From Lysobacterales bacterium (GTDB lineage: Bacteria > Pseudomonadota > Gammaproteobacteria > Xanthomonadales > S139-57): DNA of 16,780 bases. This document shows positions 1 through 8,298 of this stretch, piece after piece. Under the pieces are notes generated by a model. It had not been told where the DNA came from and searched no databases. It worked only from the letters and a program-made list of their open reading frames with translations. The stretch lies in contig JALWTZ010000293.1 in assembly GCA_026993285.1 (NCBI GenBank), positions 1-16,780 of the forward strand, given 5' to 3'. Numbering within the stretch: the stretch's first letter is position 1; the number at the start of each line of letters is the position of its first letter. The translations under genes were made by a program, and so were the position numbers.

Positions 1-3000
1 GTGTCCAGACCTTCATTGGGGTCAAACAGCAGGTTGCCCGCCGGTATGATCAACAGCCATCGCCGGTTCCAGACCGATCGGCCTATGAGCCGGCTGTCGG
101 AAGTGAACTGGCTGTCGTCCAGTACCGCATCGTAGGGGTAGGCACGGAACTGACTGAAGCGGCGGATTTCCGGCTGGCCGATGAGGGAATCCACCGTGGG
201 GTTCCAGTTTTCATCGACCAGATCCTGTGCCCCGATGGGGAAGGGTACCGGGATGGCCTGGTCGATAACCTGCCATTCACGCACGCTGAAGTTGAAGGCA
301 TCCGGGCTGCGCAACACATCCGCGCCCACGGGAATCAGGTAGACCCGCGGCGTCTGGCTGAGCTGGGTGGTGTCATAGCCGTCAAACCACACGCCTGCCG
401 CACGGATGCGGGTACTGAACTGGGTGGGATCATAGGCACTGTCACCGGGGCCCAGTTCCCAGCCGAAGTAGTTCAGACCAAAACTGACCGTGGTGGAGAA
501 GGGAATCACCAGGCCAGGCTGCGGGCCGGCATTTTCCGGTGCGAAGGGCCTTGCATAGCGACGGAATTCCGGTACCTGCCACAGATCCGGCACGATGTTG
601 TCGGTGAGCAGTTGTCGCCAGTCGGCATCGCCCGTGGCATCGTCCGGGATGCGATACAGCTCCTTGCGCAGGGAGAAGCGGTTGGTTTCCACCTGCGGGT
701 TGTTGAAGCCCATCTGCCCCTTGAGTACATCGAAGTTGAGCTTCATCCGCCCCATGGGATCGGCCAGCCCGCGGGAACCGGGTACCGGCTCGCCATTGAG
801 TACCTGACCGATGGAACGCTGCTTGACGATGTCGGTGAGGAACTGCTGTCCACCCTGCCCGTCCGTGCCCAGCAGGTTGGTCTCGTAGTCATAGGCGGTT
901 GCAGCCAGATAGACATAGCGGGCGGCCAGATCAAAGGAAGCCCGGTATTTCTGCAGGGCATCGTTGCGGAAGATGCGGAAGGCCATGTCCTGATAGCGGT
1001 ATTCCTGGATCTCCGCCGCGCCATTGCGCCGGAAGGCCACCAGTTGATCAAACAGCCGCTGTCCTTCGGCCAGGGTGCTGTAGTACTGCTGGCGCAGTTG
1101 TTCCAGTGCTTCCATTCTCTGGAAAATCTCGCTACGCAGCAGCGGTTCCTGACGGATCAGCTTGTCCAACTCACCATAGAGGTTGAACATGTCCATGCGC
1201 TGGTTGAGAACAGCAATCTGGCTGCTGGCGGCATCACCCACATTGTCGAACCAGTCATCCTCGTTCTCCAGTGCGAAATCGATGCCGGCAGCACTCCAGC
1301 TCAGCGCCTTGGATGCCCAGGTGGACTGTTCCACCGCACAACGAACACCCGCCAGGGTATCGCCACCATTGGAGAAACCAAACACCAGATTCTTCGGCAG
1401 ACATTCCGTGGCGTTGATTTCCACCTCTTCGATCGACTCAGCCCCTTTCTTCATCGCCAGGCTGGCCAGTTTCAAGCCAAGGCGAGTCTTGGTGATACCC
1501 ATTTCCACATTGCTCTGCCGATCCTGAATGGCAATTTCGGAGTTCCGCAGGTTGTAGGTAGCCTGCATGGTGCCGATCTGGTCCTCGATATCCTTGCGCA
1601 GATTGTCGTATTCACGGAATGCGCGCTTGACATCCACCTGTGCCTGCACCATCTGCTGCAGGATTTCCTGAATCCGCCCCTGTGCCCTACGGTTGCCAAC
1701 CCATTCAGCCGGTTTGACAAAGCTGGTAAACGCCGGCGTTTTCATCAGCTTGTAATCCACCTGCAGGGTCTGACTCGGATCCTTGATACCCAGCGGGCAA
1801 TCCGAGTTGAATGGCAGCAGGTTGCAATCCGACGCGGAATCCGATGACCCCAGGCCAAAGAAGCCCAGGCCACTCGGCGCCTCCGTGTACACCGAAGTGA
1901 TGGCCTGTATTTCGGTGGGCATCAGCGCACCGAAGGATGCATTCGGGCTATCACCTCCATTCACATTGCCATTGGCATCGATATCAAAAGGCGTTCCCGC
2001 CAGTTGTGGTGCGTTGATATACATGTAGTGATACAGGTCCGGGCCATCGTAGTTGGCCGGATACAGGCCACCGGCACCGATATCATCCTCGTAGGGGTAG
2101 CCGAAGATTTCGATCAGGCGGTTGCGGAAATCGGTTTCCGAAGCCTGGGCATCGCGGCTGATATCATCCACCGAGTTCTGGTTGTTGCGCATCATCCGGT
2201 TGAGCTCGTTGGCAAAATCCCAGACCTGAACCACATTGCTCAGGGCCGTTTGTGCCCGCTCGTAGACCTGCTCGAAATGGGTCTGGCCGGCATCGATCAG
2301 GCTGGGATCGATATCGAAGGGCACCACACCCTTGGCCAGCCCCAGCGGATTCAGGCCGGCATCGGCATCGTCGATCTTCTGCTGGATCTTGTTGGCCGAG
2401 GCCACAATATCCGCCAGTTCGAACACATTGTCCCGCTGGATGATCTGGATGCCCTGGTGGCTTGGGTCGGTATCTTCGGCCGGAATCACCGAGTTGGCGG
2501 TCACCCAGTCGAAATAGGCGCCCTGCCCGGCCCGACGGGCCCAGCCGGTTACACCCCAGGCACGGGTCTCGTCCGTATCCTTGTAACCTTGCCATTGGCC
2601 TGCCGGGTCTTCCACATAGGCGCTGCGGTAGGTGAGATCCACCACTTCCGCGCCCACCTTGGCCTTCTGGGCGGCGGTTTCCGCGAATTGCCGTTCATCA
2701 AGGAAATCCACGGTAATGGGGGCGCCGGCCACGGTAATGGCTTCCGGGCGCGCTTCCCAGGTAAAGAAGGGATGACGCAACAGGTTGTAATAGAAGGTGG
2801 TGGCGGTCAGATAATGACCCCAGGCATCCCCATGCCCCTGCGGGAAGAGAATGCGGGCATCCTTCTCGTCGATGACGCCATCGGCATTCTGGTCGGTGAT
2901 GTTGTAGGAAAGCGCATAGGCCACCTCGCCATCGCCGGTGGTGAAATTCCAGAAGAAACGGTTGTACACCGGGCTGGCGGCTACCGGGCCAAACTTGTCA

Positions 3001-6000
3001 TCACGCCCGCGCAGCAGCACCAGTTCTTCTTCCAGCAGATCCGGCACCTGGTTCTGGAAATTGAAGATAGTCGGCGCCAGTGAACTCAGGTTGCCGCTGG
3101 TGGTGATACCGATGGTGGGGTCCTGCGCATCGGCATAGGCCTCGTTACCCAGCAGGGTGTAGAAGTCCACCAGCCGCGAGGTCACCAACAGAATGGCCGA
3201 GTTGGCCGGGCCATAGTTGACCGGTGGTGTGGCTCCCACGGAAAGGGCCATGGCCCGGTTCATCACCGACTGGTAGGCCTCGATCAGGCCGATCTGGTTG
3301 AGGTTGTCGGGGTCGGAATTCAGGGCAATATCCCCTTCCCAGCGCTCACCCAACTGCACCAGCATGGAAGCATAGTTGTTGGTGGCGGCCTGGGCAAAGT
3401 TCTGCACCCGTGCCTCGAAGGGGTTGAGCCGCTTGAGCACCCGCTTCACCCAGCCTTCCGCCAGTTGCGCCCGCTGGTTCAGCGGGGTGGCACCGGGCTG
3501 GCCGGCATAGAGGCTCCAGTTGGCCGTGTTGCCACACTGGGGCAGACCACGATAGCGGGCCACAAACCAGTTGTCCGACAGGGTCAGTATGTTGGCACCC
3601 TGAATGACGATTTCCACCGCGCCCTGGTTGGAAGGCAGGGTGAAGGGGAACCAGCCGTTCATCTGGCCGTTGTCCGGGTCAGGTAACAAGGCCGGAGGCG
3701 TGCCATCCTGGTCGGGCTTGTAGTACCACTCGAATTCCAGGTTCTCGGCCAGGCCACCAAAATCACCACTGTGGCGCAGGGTGAGTTGTTCATCGAAGAC
3801 ATTGTCCGGGGTGATGATCTGCAACTGGCCCTGATAGGGCGACAGCACGGAACCATCTCCGTTGATATCCAGGCAATCCACCCGGATCACGCTCAGGCTG
3901 ATGGGTGCCGGTGTCAGCGCAGGGTCGTTATTGAAGGCCAGCGTCAGATAGCCATTGCCCTGGGAGGCACCGGCACTGAGCGCGGCCTGCACGCCCACGG
4001 CCTTGTATGGGGTCAGCACCCCGTCACCGGTCGGATGCGAGGGGTTGAATTCCTGCCAGGCCACCAGCACATCGTCATCATTGACGGCACGAAGGTTACC
4101 AGCGTCCAGGACCTTGCGGATACCGTTGGGGTTGCGGCTCAGGCGGAACAGGGCCTGCACCGCTTCGTCCCAGCTGCAATTTTCACCCGCGCCAGGGGCA
4201 CAGGTCTTGCTGCTGTTGGGTGGGTTGGTGTTGCCATCATCCAGTTCCAGCAGGGCGGCACGATCCTGTTTGCTCATGACATTGAGTAACAACAGGGGTT
4301 CGCCCGCGCCGGTCGCATCGTACAGGCCCTGGAAGATCAGGCGCTTGTTGATGGGGTCGTAGCTCAGCCGCTTACGCAAGGCAATGGGCAGCTTGATGGT
4401 GCCCGAGGCGTTGCCGAGGATGTCTTCCTTGCCATCGGTACGGAATTCGGTGGCGACTTCTGAAGGCACCACATTCAATTCCACCTTGCGCGGGGACAAC
4501 GGGTCCAGCAACTGGGCAGCGGTATCTGCCGGGCCAGAGCCATTCACATTGACCTCGTCATACACCACCTGTACCGCGGCCTGGTTGAAGATATCGGGCA
4601 GGCCACGCTTGGGCTCCAGCAGGGTTTCACCCGGAATCAGCTGGGCGGTCTCGGTCGGCCAGCTGATGTCATAAGCCACTTCAATAGGCTGGCTCAGATC
4701 CGCCGTGCCACCATTGGCCACCGGCAGCCTCGGCATCCAGGGTATGCAGTCCCCTGTCTGCAGGCCCGAATCCGGCCCGTCAAAGCCCGGTTGCATGGGA
4801 TAGTAGTAATACACGCTGCCACTGCCTGCTGAGGTGGACCACAACTGGTTGGTGTAGTCCTGGAAGAAAGGTGGTGGCACCGGATCACTGGCGGTGTTCT
4901 GACCATCCACCAGCGTTTCCGCACAACCACTGAGCAGACGCAGCGGGTAAGGGGGCGATACGGTAGTGCCCGCCACGCCACTGAAGCGGAAGTTGTTGTA
5001 ACCGGCTCCCGTGGCTTCCACCTTGTAAACCCGGAATTTCCACTCCCCGCCAACCGGGTCAAAGTATTTCACCAGTGTCCAGGGGTCAGAGTCCGCATCC
5101 ACTTCATCCACCGGGCTGCCGAAATCGGCCCGCAGGGCAAAAATGGCCTCGACACCGCTGCCGGTCTGCGAAGGCGCGAAGAAGGCATGTTCTTCATTGG
5201 GGTTGAAGCCGGGCTGGTTCACATCCGGCTGGCGGTAGAGGCTGAGGTTGGTATAGACCAGCGGGTCCAGCGGTGCCTGCCCCAGCACTTCCCCGCCTTC
5301 CTGACTGGCAATGATGATCCGTTCCGGATTCAGCGGCCAGAAGGCCTTGTAGAGCACGGGCTTTTCCGGCCAGAACACCTTGCGGCTGTTTTTGTGATAC
5401 CAGGCCACCACCAGCTCCTTGCCGGCATCCTGCTGCCGTACCGGGTTGACCACATTCACCGGAATGATCTGGCCGGTACGGGCCGAGCGGTTGTAGGCCG
5501 GGTTGTCGCCGGCACCATCGTAGAAGGCCTGCTCATTGAGCACATAACCGGTGCGGCCCGGCTCGTCATGGGTGGGTTCCACCAGCGTCTTGCCAATTTC
5601 CGCCGGCACATTGGCCTCGAAATCGGGTGCGTTGGCATAGGCCACCGTGCGCACCACTTCAAAATCCACCGGATACTGGGTGATATCCGGTGTGGGGCCT
5701 ACCACATAGGTAATCACCGAGAATCCCGGAGAGCTGGCAGTGAATACATTGGAATTGATGGCCGCATTGCTGCCCTGGGCATCGGGAATGATGAGGCCGT
5801 TGGAAGGCAGATAGACCCGACTCTTGTCCGCGGGTTCGATTTCCACCGGCGCACCCGCCACATGTACCTGATAGCAGGCATCTCCGTTGATGGCCGTACA
5901 ACGTTCGGAAGGCCAGGCGGAATTACCGATGGAAATTACCCGGGCAGTGACCGTGGGATCCGCACTGGTACGCCAGCGCAAGGTGACATTATCCGCCGGT

Positions 6001-8285
6001 TGCAGGGGATACAGGACGGCGTCATTACCACCGACAGGAGCCTGCCAGTAGAACAGCCGGCCAATGGCACCCGATACCGGCTGCCCATCAATCAACACTT
6101 CAGGCGGATAGATGCTCATGGACGGATCGGTCAGTTCCGCACCGACCGGTGGTGGCACCGGTTCACCCACAATCCAGTACTGCACATCAAACCAGGCCCC
6201 GTCGGTAGACAGATTGGCCACGAACACATCTGCTTCACCATTGCTGCTGACCTGCTCGTCATCACCGAAGACCGCCAGGTCACGGAAATCACCCAGCAGA
6301 AACAGGCCATTGATACCATCGAAGGCGATGGCTGCCGCATGATCGTCCTGCAGGCTACCGGCCTTGCCCGGCAGGGCACCACCGGCCGTATCCCCGTCAC
6401 CACCGGTGACCCAGCGGAAGTTCAGATTGGCCGTGTAGGCCGCCACCAGCACATCGGAAGAGCCATTCTGGCTGTTGAGACTGTTGCCTTCCACCGTAAC
6501 ACTGCCGGTGAAATCACCCGCCAGATAGAGATCGCCACTGCTGTCGTTGGTCGCATTGCGCCAATAGACACCAGGGTAGGCCCGGGCACCGGCAAAGTTG
6601 AAGCCGTTGCTTTCAGCAGGATTCAGGGCAATCAGTGCCGAGCCGGTACCATCCGTGGTCGCACCCACATTCTGGCCCTGGATGGTGAATCCGCCGCCGG
6701 CGTAATCAGCCAGCACGAACAGTGTGGGACTGACACTACTGTCTCCGGTACCATCATAGAAACTGAGTTGTGTCGGTGAAAGGTTGTTGGGCAGATCGAA
6801 GCGGTCCGCATCACTCTTGGCCGGGATGGAAACATCCGCCACATTATCTGAAACGGCATTGAATATTTCAGTAACGAAGGGTTTCAGGTCTGCCGATCGC
6901 AACTGGACATCATCCACATGCCAGAAATCCCAACCCGCACCGCTGCCATTCATCATGCGGAAACGCAGCTGGAAACCGGCATGACGGGCGTCGTTGGGCA
7001 AGGTAATTGCAAAATCGCGATTGGTACGCCCACCACCTCCATATTCATAGATGATCCGTACCCAGCTGCCCGATGCATTCTTGTAGGCGATTTCGAAGTC
7101 TTCGCTGTAATCGGTATCTTCCGAGAAGTAATCCTGCCCTTCCCACAATTTCAGTTTCACCTCTAGACGGGTGGCCGTGCTGGTATCCAGAATGGGGCTG
7201 AAAATCTGGTCACCTGATTGACGCCCGGCCATGAACAGGCTATAGGTACAACGGCCGGGGGCAAGTGTCGTTACACCCGTATTGCTGTCGTAGCTGCCAG
7301 GTGGGGTTGTGGCAAAGGTACAGCCTGATCCCGGTTGCAAGTGCCAGTACACCCCTCCTATCGCTGGGCCGATTGGATTGCCCTGTGTTGTCCAGCCTGC
7401 AGGCAAATGATCTCTGGGGTCATCGCCATCCAGTATGGTCGTATCCGGCTGATTGGCCGCATTGTAACTGCCGATATCATCGAAATTTTCTGTCCAGATT
7501 GCAGAACTACCCGCTTCGGCATAGCCACCCACAAAGGTACGGCCTGTACCATCCGTGGCGGCCACCACATCGGAGAAACGCTCGAACTGGCTGTTGTCAC
7601 CGCCTTTCACCCAGATCCATTGCCCGTCCACATCCAGCTTGGCCAGCCAGCTGCCGGTTCCGTTTGCGGTGCTGATGTTGGTCGGGTTGCCGTTGGTGCT
7701 GGAAGGGATGTCGAATGCACTCGAATAGCCCCCGGCCAGGAGCAGACGATCCACCTGCGGGGGAATCTGGTTCTGGTCGCCGGGTATGCGGGCAATGCCG
7801 CCCACATGGTCCTCGCCAGCCCCGCCGGCACGGGTGATCCACTGTGTAGCCCCACTGCCATCCAGCTTGAGTACAAAAATATCAATGCTGCCCGCCGATA
7901 CCGCTTGCTGACCGCTGGCCCGCAAGGTGCCGCTGAATTCACCGGTGAGATAGATGTTCTCGGATGAGTCCAGCACCATATCCACCAGGGTATCATTGGC
8001 CGAATTGCCGAAGCGAACGGCCCAGAGCACGCTGCCGGAACTGGTGAGGCGGGCCACATAGAAATCCTGCCCACCGGTACTGCTCAGGGTGACATTACCC
8101 AGCTGCATGCTGTTGCTGAAATTGCCGGCAACAAAGACATCACCGCTGCTACCTACATGCACGATACGGCCGGTATCGTCACCGGAACCGCCGAATCCGG
8201 CCGGCCATTTGGCCCAGGCCTGTGTGCATAGCAAGAGGCCAGTGGCAATCAGTACGGCTTTCAAGGTCTGGTTCAGAATGCTCAT
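1..8285 (-). CDS. Giant secreted multi-domain protein of unknown function, C-terminus outside window (at least 2761 aa)
   Basis: The frame from ATG 8285 has no stop before the left edge, giving 2761 residues. Residues 1-25 are a signal peptide (hydrophobic core, AWA cleavage site). Residues about 30-262 and 520-700 are SBBP-type propeller repeats ('DFYVARLTSSGSVLWAVRFG', 'NIYLTGEFSGTL', 'DLYLAGDFTGSV'), split by a MAM-like domain at 266-462. Residues 700-1470 are beta-rich and unrecognised, with WYHKNSRKVFWPEKPVLYKA, GFNPNEEHA (1026-1034) and a YYYYP run (1159-1163). Calcium-loop-like motifs lie at 1473, 1798-1809 and 2101-2112. Residues about 2000-2480 are mainly helical, including LIEIFGYPYEDDIG (2057-2070), GPDLYHYMYIN (2081-2091) and charged coiled-coil stretches. 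The end is beta-rich (FGLNYFGWELGPGD from 2601; TPRVYLIPVG from 2645). No enzyme motif was recognised. Probably an extracellular or surface protein; a TcA-toxin-like organisation is only a guess. Confidence 0.88.
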   Translation of the reverse strand, partial: MSILNQTLKAVLIATGLLLCTQAWAKWPAGFGGSGDDTGRIVHVGSSGDVFVAGNFSNSMQLGNVTLSSTGGQDFYVARLTSSGSVLWAVRFGNSANDTLVDMVLDSSENIYLTGEFSGTLRASGQQAVSAGSIDIFVLKLDGSGATQWITRAGGAGEDHVGGIARIPGDQNQIPPQVDRLLLAGGYSSAFDIPSSTNGNPTNISTANGTGSWLAKLDVDGQWIWVKGGDNSQFERFSDVVAATDGTGRTFVGGYAEAGSSAIWTENFDDIGSYNAANQPDTTILDGDDPRDHLPAGWTTQGNPIGPAIGGVYWHLQPGSGCTFATTPPGSYDSNTGVTTLAPGRCTYSLFMAGRQSGDQIFSPILDTSTATRLEVKLKLWEGQDYFSEDTDYSEDFEIAYKNASGSWVRIIYEYGGGGRTNRDFAITLPNDARHAGFQLRFRMMNGSGAGWDFWHVDDVQLRSADLKPFVTEIFNAVSDNVADVSIPAKSDADRFDLPNNLSPTQLSFYDGTGDSSVSPTLFVLADYAGGGFTIQGQNVGATTDGTGSALIALNPAESNGFNFAGARAYPGVYWRNATNDSSGDLYLAGDFTGSVTVEGNSLNSQNGSSDVLVAAYTANLNFRWVTGGDGDTAGGALPGKAGSLQDDHAAAIAFDGINGLFLLGDFRDLAVFGDDEQVSSNGEADVFVANLSTDGAWFDVQYWIVGEPVPPPVGAELTDPSMSIYPPEVLIDGQPVSGAIGRLFYWQAPVGGNDAVLYPLQPADNVTLRWRTSADPTVTARVISIGNSAWPSERCTAINGDACYQVHVAGAPVEIEPADKSRVYLPSNGLIIPDAQGSNAAINSNVFTASSPGFSVITYVVGPTPDITQYPVDFEVVRTVAYANAPDFEANVPAEIGKTLVEPTHDEPGRTGYVLNEQAFYDGAGDNPAYNRSARTGQIIPVNVVNPVRQQDAGKELVVAWYHKNSRKVFWPEKPVLYKAFWPLNPERIIIASQEGGEVLGQAPLDPLVYTNLSLYRQPDVNQPGFNPNEEHAFFAPSQTGSGVEAIFALRADFGSPVDEVDADSDPWTLVKYFDPVGGEWKFRVYKVEATGAGYNNFRFSGVAGTTVSPPYPLRLLSGCAETLVDGQNTASDPVPPPFFQDYTNQLWSTSAGSGSVYYYYPMQPGFDGPDSGLQTGDCIPWMPRLPVANGGTADLSQPIEVAYDISWPTETAQLIPGETLLEPKRGLPDIFNQAAVQVVYDEVNVNGSGPADTAAQLLDPLSPRKVELNVVPSEVATEFRTDGKEDILGNASGTIKLPIALRKRLSYDPINKRLIFQGLYDATGAGEPLLLLNVMSKQDRAALLELDDGNTNPPNSSKTCAPGAGENCSWDEAVQALFRLSRNPNGIRKVLDAGNLRAVNDDDVLVAWQEFNPSHPTGDGVLTPYKAVGVQAALSAGASQGNGYLTLAFNNDPALTPAPISLSVIRVDCLDINGDGSVLSPYQGQLQIITPDNVFDEQLTLRHSGDFGGLAENLEFEWYYKPDQDGTPPALLPDPDNGQMNGWFPFTLPSNQGAVEIVIQGANILTLSDNWFVARYRGLPQCGNTANWSLYAGQPGATPLNQRAQLAEGWVKRVLKRLNPFEARVQNFAQAATNNYASMLVQLGERWEGDIALNSDPDNLNQIGLIEAYQSVMNRAMALSVGATPPVNYGPANSAILLVTSRLVDFYTLLGNEAYADAQDPTIGITTSGNLSSLAPTIFNFQNQVPDLLEEELVLLRGRDDKFGPVAASPVYNRFFWNFTTGDGEVAYALSYNITDQNADGVIDEKDARILFPQGHGDAWGHYLTATTFYYNLLRHPFFTWEARPEAITVAGAPITVDFLDERQFAETAAQKAKVGAEVVDLTYRSAYVEDPAGQWQGYKDTDETRAWGVTGWARRAGQGAYFDWVTANSVIPAEDTDPSHQGIQIIQRDNVFELADIVASANKIQQKIDDADAGLNPLGLAKGVVPFDIDPSLIDAGQTHFEQVYERAQTALSNVVQVWDFANELNRMMRNNQNSVDDISRDAQASETDFRNRLIEIFGYPYEDDIGAGGLYPANYDGPDLYHYMYINAPQLAGTPFDIDANGNVNGGDSPNASFGALMPTEIQAITSVYTEAPSGLGFFGLGSSDSASDCNLLPFNSDCPLGIKDPSQTLQVDYKLMKTPAFTSFVKPAEWVGNRRAQGRIQEILQQMVQAQVDVKRAFREYDNLRKDIEDQIGTMQATYNLRNSEIAIQDRQSNVEMGITKTRLGLKLASLAMKKGAESIEEVEINATECLPKNLVFGFSNGGDTLAGVRCAVEQSTWASKALSWSAAGIDFALENEDDWFDNVGDAASSQIAVLNQRMDMFNLYGELDKLIRQEPLLRSEIFQRMEALEQLRQQYYSTLAEGQRLFDQLVAFRRNGAAEIQEYRYQDMAFRIFRNDALQKYRASFDLAARYVYLAATAYDYETNLLGTDGQGGQQFLTDIVKQRSIGQVLNGEPVPGSRGLADPMGRMKLNFDVLKGQMGFNNPQVETNRFSLRKELYRIPDDATGDADWRQLLTDNIVPDLWQVPEFRRYARPFAPENAGPQPGLVIPFSTTVSFGLNYFGWELGPGDSAYDPTQFSTRIRAAGVWFDGYDTTQLSQTPRVYLIPVGADVLRSPDAFNFSVREWQVIDQAIPVPFPIGAQDLVDENWNPTVDSLIGQPEIRRFSQFRAYPYDAVLDDSQFTSDSRLIGRSVWNRRWLLIIPAGNLLFDPNEGLD
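880..1690 (-). other. Long helical/coiled-coil region of the giant protein
   Basis: Residues about 2199-2286 (QGRIQEILQQMVQAQVDVKR and onwards, rich in E, K, R, Q with spaced I, L, M) and about 2354-2470 (SQIAVLNQRMDMFNLYGELD, RMEALEQLRQQYYSTLAEGQ) look like long amphipathic helices, separated by a link with two cysteines (TECLP, GVRCAVEQ). Proline and glycine are scarce inside the helices. This could be a stalk, an oligomerisation rod or, more speculatively, a pore-forming helical bundle. Boundaries are estimated by eye. Confidence 0.6.
6900..7490 (-). other. MAM/concanavalin-like domain inserted in the SBBP propeller of the giant protein
   Basis: Residues 266-462 begin ENFDDIG and end in FQLRFRMMNG...WHVDDVQL, the typical opening and closing of MAM-like jelly-roll domains used for adhesion or carbohydrate binding. 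Two cysteines (GSGCTF, GRCTYS) could pair. SBBP propeller repeats lie on both sides, so the domain interrupts the propeller. By hand count the surrounding lines 6841-7500 average about 53 % GC, against 60-65 % in four lines from the rest of this gene and the DUF11 gene. Rarer codons such as AGA, ATA, ACA and CCA cluster here. Confidence 0.6.
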
Positions 8286-8291
8286 GCTGCT

Positions 8292-8298
8292 CTCCCTC
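8292..8298 (-). promoter_or_regulatory. Purine-rich ribosome binding site in the 13-base gap before the giant gene
   Basis: The gap between the TGA at 8299 and the ATG at 8285 reads GAGGGAGAGCAGC. The AGGGAG core is at suitable distance from the ATG and supports that start; a signal peptide follows it directly. There is no room for a separate promoter or terminator here. Confidence 0.65.

Noticed and set aside
5187..6779. A 530-codon plus-strand open frame, with others at 612-1847, 2004-3083 and 8089-9357
   Set aside because: All lie opposite well-supported minus-strand coding sequence, have no domain signal, and share the His/Gln/Arg/Ile-rich composition of antisense frames.
8223..8285. Giant protein as a lipoprotein because of LLLCTQA in the signal peptide
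   Set aside because: The residues before Cys20 (LLL) do not fit a lipobox with a small residue at -1, while AWA at 23-25 is a good signal peptidase I site.
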